A stretch of 64,000 nucleotides of DNA, from positions 496,001 to 560,000 of the forward strand of contig JADJVD010000001.1 of assembly GCA_016716745.1 (NCBI GenBank), written 5' to 3'. The DNA comes from Hyphomicrobiales bacterium. Its GTDB lineage: Bacteria > Pseudomonadota > Alphaproteobacteria > Rhizobiales > Beijerinckiaceae. Of this stretch, positions 52,176 through 60,758 are shown piece by piece (within the stretch, counting starts at the first letter, position 1; each line of letters starts with the position of its first letter). The notes beneath the pieces were generated by a model. That model had not been told where the DNA came from, ran no database searches, and worked only from the letters and a program-made list of their open reading frames with translations. A program made the position numbers and the translations under genes.

Positions 52176-53527
52176 GCGCGGCGGCGGGCCGCTCGCTGAA
52201 ATGGCGGCTGATCGGCGCGGCGGCGGTCTCCATCGCCATTGCGCTGGCGGCGGCGGGGTTAGCGATCGACCTCATGTTCGCCCGCCACGCCGCACGGCGG
52301 CTCGACGCGGAACTGGCCGGTCAGCTCAACCGGATCGCCGGCGTCGTCTCGGTCGGCGAGGACGGGGCGGCCGTGGTGACCGGCGGCCCGGCCGACCCGC
52401 AGTTCCTCGAGCCGCTGTCGGGCCTCTACTGGCAGGCGACGGCGCAGACCGGCGCGCCGGCGCGGTCCCGGTCGCTTTGGGACCAGACCCTGAAGCTGCC
52501 GGCCGACGATCTCGGCGACGGGCAGGCGCATCGGCACGTCATCGACGGGCCGCGCCCGGGCGAGCGGCTGGTCGCGCATGAACGGATGCTGACCGTCGAG
52601 GGGCCGGACGGGCCGCGGCGCGTGCGCATCGCCGTGGCGGCGGACGAGGCCGACATTCGCCGCGCCGTCGCGGCGTTCCGCGGCGATCTGGCGCTGTCCC
52701 TGCTCGCGCTGGCGGCGGCGCTGTTCGCCGCCGCCGTGGCGCAGACGCAGGTCGGCCTCGCCCCGCTGGCGCTGGTGCGGCGCGGCGTCGAGGAGGTGCG
52801 CGCCGGACGGCGGGCGCGGCTGGCGACGGAGGCGCCGCGCGAGGTGGAGCCGCTGATCAGCGAGATCAACGGCCTGCTCGAGGGCATGGCGAGCGACCTC
52901 GAACGCTCCCGCGCCCGCGCGGCCGATCTCGCGCACGGCTTGCGCACGCCGCTGACGGTGCTCGCGGCGGACGCCGAGCGGCTGCGGACGCAGGGCGAGA
53001 CGGCTTTGGCGGACGAACTGACCGAAATCAGCGGGTTGATGCGCCGGCAGGTCGAGCGTCAGCTCATCCTGGCGCGGGCGTCGGGCCGGGCCGCGCGCAC
53101 GCGCGTCGAGCTGCGGCCGGCGGTCGAGGCGATCCTCCGCGTCGCGCGGCGCACGCCGGAGGCGCAGGCGTTGACGTGGGAGGTCCGCCTCGCCGAGGCC
53201 TCTGCGCGGATCGACGTCGACGATTTCAACGAGGCCCTCGGCAATCTCGTCGAGAACGCGACGAAATGGGCGCGAGGCGTCGTGCGCGTCACGCTGGGGG
53301 GCGTGGACGGGGGGGCCTTCGTGCGCGTCGAGGACGACGGCCGCGGCGTTCCCGCCCAGGACCGCGACCGCCTTCTGAAGCGCGGCGAGCGGGGCGATGT
53401 CGGCGGGCCCGGCGGCAACGGGCTTGGCCTCAGCATCGTGGAAGAGATCGTCGGCGCCGCCGGAGGGCGGCTGACGCTCGCCGACAGCGCCCTCGGGGGC
53501 CTGTCGGCCACGCTGGCCCTGCCTTAA
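52172..53527 (+). CDS. Two-component sensor histidine kinase
   Basis: A 451-residue membrane kinase. Transmembrane helices at about 13-33 and 172-190 enclose a periplasmic sensor of about 135 residues. The cytoplasmic part has a HAMP-like linker, phosphoacceptor His255 in DLAHGLRTPLTVLAAD, N box NLVENATKW (358-366), DDGRGVP and the G box GGNGLGLSIV. Partner of the overlapping response regulator; the PepSY protein likely contacts its sensor domain. Signal unknown; Mg2+, pH or antimicrobial peptides are typical for relatives. Confidence 0.94.
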   Translation: MSAAAGRSLKWRLIGAAAVSIAIALAAAGLAIDLMFARHAARRLDAELAGQLNRIAGVVSVGEDGAAVVTGGPADPQFLEPLSGLYWQATAQTGAPARSRSLWDQTLKLPADDLGDGQAHRHVIDGPRPGERLVAHERMLTVEGPDGPRRVRIAVAADEADIRRAVAAFRGDLALSLLALAAALFAAAVAQTQVGLAPLALVRRGVEEVRAGRRARLATEAPREVEPLISEINGLLEGMASDLERSRARAADLAHGLRTPLTVLAADAERLRTQGETALADELTEISGLMRRQVERQLILARASGRAARTRVELRPAVEAILRVARRTPEAQALTWEVRLAEASARIDVDDFNEALGNLVENATKWARGVVRVTLGGVDGGAFVRVEDDGRGVPAQDRDRLLKRGERGDVGGPGGNGLGLSIVEEIVGAAGGRLTLADSALGGLSATLALP

Positions 53528-53573
53528 TAGCGGATTTTTTTGTGAAATTATTGCTCCCCGTTTTGCGTCGGAT

Positions 53574-53605
53574 TGTTTGACAAACAGAACGCTTTGTCCT
53601 AATTG
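53574..53605 (+). promoter_or_regulatory. Candidate sigma-70 promoter with palindrome before the ssu-type operon
   Basis: TTGACA (53577-53582), a 17-base spacer and TAATTG (53600-53605) form a near-consensus promoter in an AT-rich patch, 107 bases before the binding-protein gene. The -35 is embedded in TGTTTGACAAACA (53574-53586), a palindrome around one central A, placed where a repressor would block RNA polymerase. Confidence 0.5.
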
Positions 53606-53711
53606 CCGGACACGCGCCGATTTGAGCATGCAGCTTGCGGGCGCGGGAAACAAATGCCGCTAAAGCGCGAGGCTCCGAAGGGCCGCGCCTGCGCAACCCG
53701 AAGGAGTTCTC

Positions 53712-54677
53712 ATGTTCGCGTTCACCCGCCGCGCCGTTCTGGCCGCCGCCGCAGCCGCCGCCCTGACCGGCGCCGCTCCCGCCCTCGCGCAAGCGCCGAA
53801 GGAAATCAGGGTCGACTGGGCGACCTATTCGCCGCTCTCCCTCGTCCTCAAGGACAAGGGCCTCCTCGAGAAGGAGTTCGGGAAGGACGGGATCGCCGTG
53901 CGCTGGGTGCAGTCGCTCGGCTCCAACAAGGCGCTCGAATTTCTCAACGCAGGCTCGCTCGATTTCGGATCGACCGCCGGCGCCGCCGCGCTCGTCGCCC
54001 GCATCAACGGCAATCCGGTGAAATCGGTCGGCGTCTATTCGCGCCCGGAATGGACCGCGCTGGTGACGAAGGGCGACGCCGTCAAAACGGTCGCCGACCT
54101 GAAGGGCAAGTCGGTCGCGGTGACGCGCGGCACCGATCCTCACATCTTCCTCGTGCGCGCGCTCGCCGACGCCGGCCTGACCGAAAAGGACGTGCGACTC
54201 GTCCTGCTCCAGCACGCCGACGGCAAGACCGCGCTGGTGCGCGGCGACGTTCAGGCCTGGGCCGGGCTCGACCCGATGATGGCGCAGGCCGAGGTCGACG
54301 ACGGCGCCAAGCTCTTCTTCCGCAAACCCGAGGCGAACACCTGGGGCATCCTCAACACGCGGGAGGATTTCGCCAAGGCGAACCCCGAGATCGTCAAGCG
54401 CGTGCTGAAGGTCTACGAGCAGGCGCGCGTCTGGGCGCTCGCCAACCCGAAGGAGCTGACCGCGATCCTCGTGGCCGCGACCAAGCTGCCCGAGGCCGTC
54501 GTCGCCAAGCAGCTCGAGCGCACCGACCACTCGACCTCGAAAATCGGCGAGGCGCAGAAGAAGACGATCCTCGAGGCGGGCCTCGCCTTGCAGGCGGCGG
54601 GCGTCGTCAAGCCCGAGATCGACATGAAGGCGACCGTCGACGCGTTGATCGACGCGTCCTTCGCGCCCGCGAGCTGA
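53712..54677 (+). CDS. ssuA: Aliphatic sulfonate/taurine-type ABC transporter binding protein
   Basis: A 321-residue periplasmic binding protein of the SsuA/TauA/NMT1 class. The signal peptide has a twin arginine (TRRAVLAAAAAAALTGAAPA) ending ALAQ. The mature part has IRVDWATYSPLSLVLKDKG, GSLDFGSTAGAAALVARING and LKGKSVAVTRGTDPHIFLVR, as expected. AAGGAG lies before ATG 53712. It heads a three-gene importer operon followed by an OsmC gene. Sulfonate uptake is the usual role, but related importers take up nitrate, cyanate or other small molecules. Confidence 0.87.
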   Translation: MFAFTRRAVLAAAAAAALTGAAPALAQAPKEIRVDWATYSPLSLVLKDKGLLEKEFGKDGIAVRWVQSLGSNKALEFLNAGSLDFGSTAGAAALVARINGNPVKSVGVYSRPEWTALVTKGDAVKTVADLKGKSVAVTRGTDPHIFLVRALADAGLTEKDVRLVLLQHADGKTALVRGDVQAWAGLDPMMAQAEVDDGAKLFFRKPEANTWGILNTREDFAKANPEIVKRVLKVYEQARVWALANPKELTAILVAATKLPEAVVAKQLERTDHSTSKIGEAQKKTILEAGLALQAAGVVKPEIDMKATVDALIDASFAPAS

Positions 54678-54680
54678 GGC

Positions 54681-55535
54681 ATGGCGTCGGACGTCACGAT
54701 CGCGTCCCCGCCCGACGCCGCGCGCAACCCGCGCGGCGTCGGCGCGCGTCGTGTGCCGTCTCCGCGCGCGCTGATCGGCTTCATCATTCCGCTGACGTTC
54801 GCCGTCGCCTACGAGGCGGCGTTCCGCGCCGGCCTCGTCGAGGCGCGGCTGCTGCCGCCGCCCTCGCGCGTGCTCAAGACGCTGGCGGACCTTGCCGCAA
54901 GCGGCGAATTGTTCGCCCATGCCCGCGCGACGCTGCTGCGCGTCGCCGCCGGCTTCGCGCTTGGCGGGGCGGCCGCCATCCTCGTCGGCGCGGCGACCGG
55001 CTCGTCGGCCTTCGCGCGGCGCCTGCTCGACCCGACGCTGCAAGCCTTGCGCGCGGTGCCCTCGCTCGCCTGGGTGCCGCTGTTCATCATGTGGTTCGGC
55101 ATCTTCGAGGAATCGAAGGTGGCGCTGATCGCGGTCGGCGTCTTCTTTCCCGTCTATCTCGGCGTGATGGGCGCCATCGCCAGCGTCGACCGCAAGATTG
55201 TCGAGGTCGGGCGCGTGTTCCGGCTCTCGCGCGTCGCGATGGCGCGGCGCATCCTGCTGCCGGCGATCACGCCCGACGTCGTGATCGCGCTGCGCTCGGG
55301 CCTCGGGCTCGGCTTCATGTTCGTCGTCGCCGCCGAACTGATGGGCGCCTCGGAGGGGCTCGGCTATCTGCTGCTCGACGGCCAGCAGCTCGGCAAGGCC
55401 GATCAGATCGTCGCCGCGCTGATCGCCTTCGCGGTGCTCGGCAAGATCTGCGACGGGCTGTTCGCCGCCGCCGCGCGGCCGCTGCTGCGCTGGCAGGATT
55501 CCTTCGCGCGCGTCTCGGCGGAAGGAGAGGGCTGA
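54681..55535 (+). CDS. ssuC: ABC transporter permease (SsuC/TauC type)
   Basis: A 284-residue inner-membrane permease with about six helices. The BPD_transp_1 coupling segment is present as EVGRVFRLSRVAMARRILLP (E-A-A-like loop). It begins 3 bases after the binding-protein stop, and its TGA overlaps the ATP-binding protein start (TGATG). The best guide to its substrate is the SsuA-type binding protein. Confidence 0.92.
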   Translation: MASDVTIASPPDAARNPRGVGARRVPSPRALIGFIIPLTFAVAYEAAFRAGLVEARLLPPPSRVLKTLADLAASGELFAHARATLLRVAAGFALGGAAAILVGAATGSSAFARRLLDPTLQALRAVPSLAWVPLFIMWFGIFEESKVALIAVGVFFPVYLGVMGAIASVDRKIVEVGRVFRLSRVAMARRILLPAITPDVVIALRSGLGLGFMFVVAAELMGASEGLGYLLLDGQQLGKADQIVAALIAFAVLGKICDGLFAAAARPLLRWQDSFARVSAEGEG

Positions 55536-56314
55536 TGCTGCGCCTCGCCGATCTCGGCAAGACCTATCCCAACGGCGTGGAAGCGCTGGCGCATGTCAGC
55601 CTCGACATTCCGCAGGGCGAGATCGTCGCCTTCGTCGGCGGCTCGGGCTGCGGCAAGACGACGATGCTGCGCCTGATCGCCGGCCTCGAAAGCCCGACGA
55701 GCGGTCGGATCGAGCTCGACGGCGAGACGCTGGCGGGCCCGCACCCCTCCGTCGGCGTGGTGTTTCAGGAGCCGCGCCTGCTGCCCTGGCTGACGGTGGC
55801 GCAGAACATCGGCTTCGGCCTCGGCGGCCTCGCGAAGGCAGAACGCGAGCAGCGCGTCGAGGAGGCGCTGCTGCGCGTCGGCCTCGCCGGTTACGGCGAC
55901 CGCTGGCCGCGCGAGCTTTCGGGCGGACAGGCGCAGCGCGTCGCCATCGTCCGCGCGCTGGTGGCGCGGCCGAAGGTGCTGCTGCTCGACGAGCCGTTCT
56001 CGGCGCTCGACGCCTTCACGCGCGCCTCGCTGCACGAGCATCTGCTCGGGCTTTGGGAGGCCAACAAGCCGACGCTGCTGATCGTCACGCACGACGTCGA
56101 CGAGGCGGCGACGCTCGCCGACCGCGTCATCGTGCTGCAACCAAAGCCCGGCCGCATCTTCGCCGAGCCGGCGCTCGGCCTGACGCGGCCGCGCGACAAG
56201 GTCGGGCATGAGTTCGCCGACGCCAAGCGGCGCATCCTCGCCGCGCTCGACGGCTCGTTGCAAGCCACGCCCGCGGCCGGCAAGACGCCGGAGATCGCCG
56301 GGGCGTGGTGGTGA
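55535..56314 (+). CDS. ssuB: ABC transporter ATP-binding protein (SsuB/TauB type)
   Basis: A 259-residue ATPase that powers the importer. It has Walker A GGSGCGKTTMLRL, Q loop VVFQEPRLLPWLTV, signature ELSGGQAQRVAIVRALV, Walker B VLLLDEPFSALDAF and H loop LLIVTHDVDEAATLAD. All are intact. The Q-loop context EPRLLPW is typical of SsuB/TauB/NrtD ATPases. Confidence 0.95.
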   Translation: MLRLADLGKTYPNGVEALAHVSLDIPQGEIVAFVGGSGCGKTTMLRLIAGLESPTSGRIELDGETLAGPHPSVGVVFQEPRLLPWLTVAQNIGFGLGGLAKAEREQRVEEALLRVGLAGYGDRWPRELSGGQAQRVAIVRALVARPKVLLLDEPFSALDAFTRASLHEHLLGLWEANKPTLLIVTHDVDEAATLADRVIVLQPKPGRIFAEPALGLTRPRDKVGHEFADAKRRILAALDGSLQATPAAGKTPEIAGAWW

Positions 56315-56341
56315 TCGAAGCATCGCAAAGGAGTTGACCGA

Positions 56342-56851
56342 ATGGACGCCGCCGCCCTCCGCGCCATGCAGGCGCCTTACAAGGACAAGTACAAGGATGC
56401 GCCCGACGCCGCCGTGATCACGCTGAAGGCGCATGGCTCGATCGACGAGTCGAAGATCGCCTGCAAGGTCGAGACGGGGCGCGCGCTGGCGGTGGCCGGC
56501 CTGCATCCTGCTACCGGCGGGTCGGGCGCAGAGCTGTGCTCGGGCGACATGCTGCTCGAGGCGCTCGTCGCCTGCGCCGGCGTGACGCTGAAGGCGGTCG
56601 CCACCGCGCTCGAGATTCCGCTGAAGGCGGGCGTCGTGCGCGCGGAAGGCGATCTCGATTTCCGCGGCACGCTCGGCGTCGCCAAGGACGCGCCGGTCGG
56701 CTTCCGCGACATCCGCCTGACCTTCGACATCGACACGGACGCGCCGCAGGAGAAGATCGACACGCTGATCAAGCTCACCGAGCGGTACTGCGTGATCTTC
56801 CAGACGCTGGCCAAGCCGCCGGCGCTGAGCGCGCGCGTCAACCGCGTGTGA
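56342..56851 (+). CDS. OsmC-family protein
   Basis: A 169-residue OsmC/Ohr-fold protein. The two redox cysteines are in LVACAGVTLKAVA and TERYCVIFQTL, matching OsmC-type peroxidases that reduce organic hydroperoxides with thiols. Starts 28 bases after the transporter operon with AAGGAG upstream of ATG 56342, so it may be co-transcribed. Similar OsmC proteins follow SsuB-like genes in other alphaproteobacteria, suggesting a link to sulfur metabolism (inference). Confidence 0.9.
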   Translation: MDAAALRAMQAPYKDKYKDAPDAAVITLKAHGSIDESKIACKVETGRALAVAGLHPATGGSGAELCSGDMLLEALVACAGVTLKAVATALEIPLKAGVVRAEGDLDFRGTLGVAKDAPVGFRDIRLTFDIDTDAPQEKIDTLIKLTERYCVIFQTLAKPPALSARVNRV

Positions 56852-56866
56852 GGGGCGCGAGGCGCC

Positions 56867-59800
56867 TCAATGCGCCTCGTCCCAGTTGTGCGCGGCGCGC
56901 GCGTCGACCTGCAACGGCACGGTCAGCGCGACGGCCGGCAGCGGCGCCTCGATCATCACCTTGCGGGCGACGTCCATCGTCGCCTGCGCTTCGGCCTCGT
57001 CGACCTCGAAGACGAGTTCGTCATGCACCTGCAGCAGCATTTTCGCGGCGAGGCCGGCGGCGGCGAGCGCCCCGTCCATGCGGATCATGGCGCGGCGGAT
57101 GATGTCGGCGGCCGAGCCCTGAATCGGCGCGTTGATCGCGGCGCGCTCGTTGAAGGCGCGCTCGGACGGATTTGACGAGGCGATGCGCGGGTAGTGCATC
57201 TTGCGGCCGAAGATCGTCGTGACGAAACCGTCGGCCTTGGCCTTGCGCTTGGTCTCCTCCATGTAGTCGCGGATTCCGGGGAAGCGCTCGAAATATTTGC
57301 GGATGTAGGCGCCTGCCTCCTCGCGCGGGATGCCGAGCTGGTTGGCGAGGCCGAAGGCCGAGATGCCGTAGATGATGCCGAAATTGATCGCCTTGGCGCG
57401 CCGGCGCACCTCGCCCGGCATGCCCTCGACCGGCACGCCGAACATTTCGGACGCCGTCATGGCGTGAATGTCGAGCCCGTCGGCGAAGGCGCGCTTCAGT
57501 TGCGGGATGTCGGCGATGTGGGCGAGCACGCGCAGCTCGATCTGCGAATAGTCGGCCGAGATCAGCTTGCGCCCGGCGGCGCGACGAAGGCGGTGCGGAT
57601 CTTGCGCCCCATCTCGTTGCGCACGGGAATGTTCTGCAGGTTCGGCTCGCTCGAGGAGAGCCGGCCGGTCGATGTCGAGGCGAGCGCGTACGAGGTGTGC
57701 ACCCGGCCCGTCCGCGCGTTGACGTAGGTCGGCAGCGCGTCGGTGTAGGTCGACTTCAGTTTCGCCATCTGGCGCCAGTCGAGAATCTTCGCGGGCAGCT
57801 CGTGGCCCTCGGCGGCCAGATCCTCGAGCACGCCGGCGGCGGTGGACCATGCGCCGGTCGCCGTTTTCTTGCCGCCCGGAAGGTTGAACTTGCCGAACAG
57901 AATGTCGCCAAGTTGTTTGGGCGAGCCAAGATTGAAGGGCTCGCCGGCGAGCGTATGGATCTCGGATTCCAGCCCCGCCATCGCCTGCGCGAAATCGCCT
58001 GAGAGCCGCGCCAGAATCGCGCGGTCGATGGCGACGCCGCGCCGCTCCATCCGCGCCAGCACTTGCGGCAGCGGCCGCTCCAGCCGCTCGTAGACATGGG
58101 CGAGCGCCTCCGCGGTCAGGCGCGGCTTGAAGGCCAGCCACAGACGCAGCGTGACGTCCGCATCCTCGGCGGAGTACTCGGTCGCCCTGGCGATCTCGAC
58201 GCGCTCGAACCCCTTGAAGCTGCGGCCCGTTCCAGCAACCTCGCCGAAGCTCAACGGCTTCCATGCCAGATGCAGCTCCGACAATTCGTCCATGCCGTGG
58301 CCGTTGCGGCCGGAGTCGAGCACATAGGACATCAGCATCGTGTCGTCGGTCGGCGCGACGTCGATGTCGCGCTGGCGCAGAACCAGCCAGTCGAACTTTG
58401 CGTTCTGCGCGACCTTCAGGACGCCGGGATGCTCAAGCACGGGGCGCAGCCGCGCGATCACGTCGCGCTCGTCGAGTTGGCCCGGCAGCAGACCGAGGCC
58501 GGCGCCCTCGCCGAACAGATCGTCGCCGCCGGCCGGGCGATGGGCGAGCGGAATGTAGCAGGCGCGCCCCGGCGCGAGCGCCAGCGAGACGCCGACCAGC
58601 GTCGCCGTCATCGGATCGAGCGAATCGGTCTCGGTGTCGAAGGCGAGGAATCCCTGCTCTGTCGCCGCGGCGAGCCATTCGTCGAGGCGGGTGAGGCTCG
58701 TCACCGTCTCGTAGGCGGCGCGGTCTATGGGCGGCCTGCGCGCTTCGTCGAGCGCGGCGGCGGCGCGGGCGACGAGCGGCGCCGCGCCGTCCGACGCGCG
58801 ACCGGGCGCCGTGGCCGATGCGGGGGCCGCCACGGGCGATGCGGCGTTCGCCTGCGACGCAGGCGCCTCCCCCTCGACAGGCGCGCCGTTGCGGTCGCGC
58901 CAGGCCGCCTTGCCGAGGAAGGCGGGGTCGGCGTCGATCTGGCCGGGATCGACCTCGTAGAGCTCCCCGACGCGGCGAGTGATGGTGGTGAACTCCATCG
59001 CCTTGAGGAAGGCGACGAGGGGTTTTGGATCGGGCTGGACCAGGCGCAGATCGTCGAGGGGCGTGAGGACGGCGACATCCTCGACCAGCGAGACGAGCCG
59101 CTTCGACAGGCGGATGCGCTCGACGCTCGCCGGGTCGGTCAGCGTCTCGCGGCGCTTGGGCTGTTTGATCTCGCCGGCGCGGGCGAGCAGGGCGTCGAGA
59201 TCGCCATATTCGTTGATGAGCTGGGCGGCCGTCTTCACGCCGATGCCCTGCGCGCCGGGCACGTTGTCCGTCGAATCGCCGGCGAGCGCCTGCACGTCGA
59301 CGACCTTGGAGGGCGGAACGCCGAAATAGTCGAGCACCTCGGCCTCGCCGATGCGCCGCTCCTCGCGCGCGCCGGCGCGTCCGGCCTCGCCCGAGGCGGG
59401 GTCGTACATGCCGATCCGCGGACCGACGAGCTGCATCAGATCCTTGTCGGCCGAGACGATCAGAACGTCCGCCCCCGCCCGCTCGGCCTGACGGGCGTAG
59501 GTCGCGATCAGATCGTCGGCCTCGTAGACGTCCTGCTCGACCGGGGTGAGGCCGAAGGCGCGGACGGCGCAGCGGAACAGCGGAAACTGCGGAACGAGAT
59601 CGTCCGGCGGCTCGCTGCGGTTGGCCTTGTAGGGCGGGTATATCTCCTTGCGAAACGAGTTTTCCGACTTGTCGAAGATGATCGCAAGGTGCGTCGGCCT
59701 GATGCCCGCCGCGCCGTCGCGCACGAATTGCAATATCTTCGCGCAGAACAGGCGCACCGCGCCTGTCGGCAGGCGGTCCGATCTGTAATTATACTTCTGA

Positions 59801-59895
59801 TCCTGCCGGATCGACTGGAAATATGCGCGGAAGACGAAGGACGAGCCGTCGACGAGAAACACGTGGTCGCCGGGCTTGAGCGCGTCTTTCGTCAT
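56867..59895 (-). pseudogene. polA: DNA polymerase I, one-base frameshift
   Basis: Full-length family I polymerase of about 1009 residues if one base is restored. From ATG 59895: 5'-nuclease domain (FLVDGSSFVFRAYFQ; EADDLIATYARQAER), an active-looking 3'-5' exonuclease (LAFDTETDSLDPMTATLVGV), then polymerase up to NEMGRKIRTAFVAPPG. There the frame ends at a TGA; in the adjacent frame it continues RKLISADYSQIELRVLAHIA, RRRAKAINFGIIYGIS and HDELVFEVDEAEAQ to the stop at 56867. Sequence near 57571 reads GGCGCAAG (minus strand) where GGCCGCAAG would restore the frame. polA loss is severe, so an assembly error is the likely cause. Confidence 0.93.
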
Positions 59896-60003
59896 CACGG
59901 GCCTTGCGGGATCGGGGTGTGCGCCGGGGCGGGCGCGGTCGCACCATAGTCGGGGCCGGCGCGGCGCGCTATCGTCGACCGGGGACGGGAGGGGCGCGCG
60001 GCG

Positions 60004-60628
60004 ATGACGGCGCATCAGAGCGAGTTGCTCGATTTCCAGACGGGGAGAGGGGGGGGGGCGATGCGGGGGGGGCGGCGCACGGTGCGCGATTTCGCCGATC
60101 GTCCCGTGCCGCGCGACATCATCGAGACCGCGGTGATGACGGCGGCGAGCGCCCCGTCGGGCGCCAACCAGCAGCCATGGACCTTCGCCTGCATCGCGGA
60201 CCCTGCGGTCAAGCGGCGATTGCGCGCGGCTGCGGAGGAGGAGGAGAAGGCCTTCTACGCCGGCCGCGCGGGGGCGGAGTGGCTGGATGCCCTGGCGCCG
60301 CTCGGCACGGACTGGGAAAAACCCTTTCTGGAGACCGCGCCCTGGCTGATCGTCGTCTTCGCCCAGCGTCACGGCGTCGGCGCCGACGGGCGTCGAATCA
60401 AGCACCATGGTCGGCATCGCCGCCGGGCTGCTGCTCGCGGCTCTGCACGGGGCTGGCCTGGCCACCCTGACGCACACGCCGGCGCCAATGGGCTTTCTGA
60501 ACGAGCTTTGCGGCCGACCCGAGCGGGAGAAGGCGCTGATGATCGTCGTCGCGGGCTATCCGGCGCCGGACTGTCGCGTTCCGCAGATCACGAAAAAGCG
60601 ACTGGATGAGGTCGCCGTCTTCCTCTGA
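60004..60628 (+). pseudogene. Nitroreductase-family FMN oxidoreductase, frameshifted
   Basis: A flavin nitroreductase in two frames. ATG 60004 opens the first part: RRTVRDFADRPVPRDIIETA, SAPSGANQQPWTFACIADP and PWLIVVFAQRHGVGADG. The second frame resumes VGIAAGLLLAALHGAGLATL, THTPAPMGFLNEL and ends ITKKRLDEVAVFL. Removing one G from GGG near 60387-60390 joins them. The N-terminus also contains runs of 10 G (60049-60058) and 8 G (60065-60072), which translate as unlikely glycine strings, so further length errors may be present there. Substrate unknown. Confidence 0.82.
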
Positions 60629-60684
60629 GCTCGGCGGACGCGACGGAATTTTCGACCAGGCGGCTTGAATGGCCGGCCGGATTT

Positions 60685-60698
60685 GTTTACATGTAAAC
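60685..60698. promoter_or_regulatory. Perfect 14-bp palindrome before the beta-oxidation operon
   Basis: GTTTACATGTAAAC equals its own reverse complement over all 14 bases. It lies 61 bases before the acyl-CoA dehydrogenase start, in the promoter-proximal position for a TetR- or GntR-type repressor of fatty acid degradation genes. The regulator is not in the window. TACATGTA also occurs before the RTX protease. Confidence 0.6.
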
Positions 60699-60758
60699 TA
60701 TCTCGGGCGGTCCGGCGAAGGCGTCGGCTCCGCAGCCGGAAGCCAAAGGGAGTTGCCG

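Noticed and set aside
53603..55534. An in-frame upstream extension of the ssuB-type ATPase
   Set aside because: The ATPase fold begins at 55535; the preceding frame is a shadow of ssuA and ssuC.
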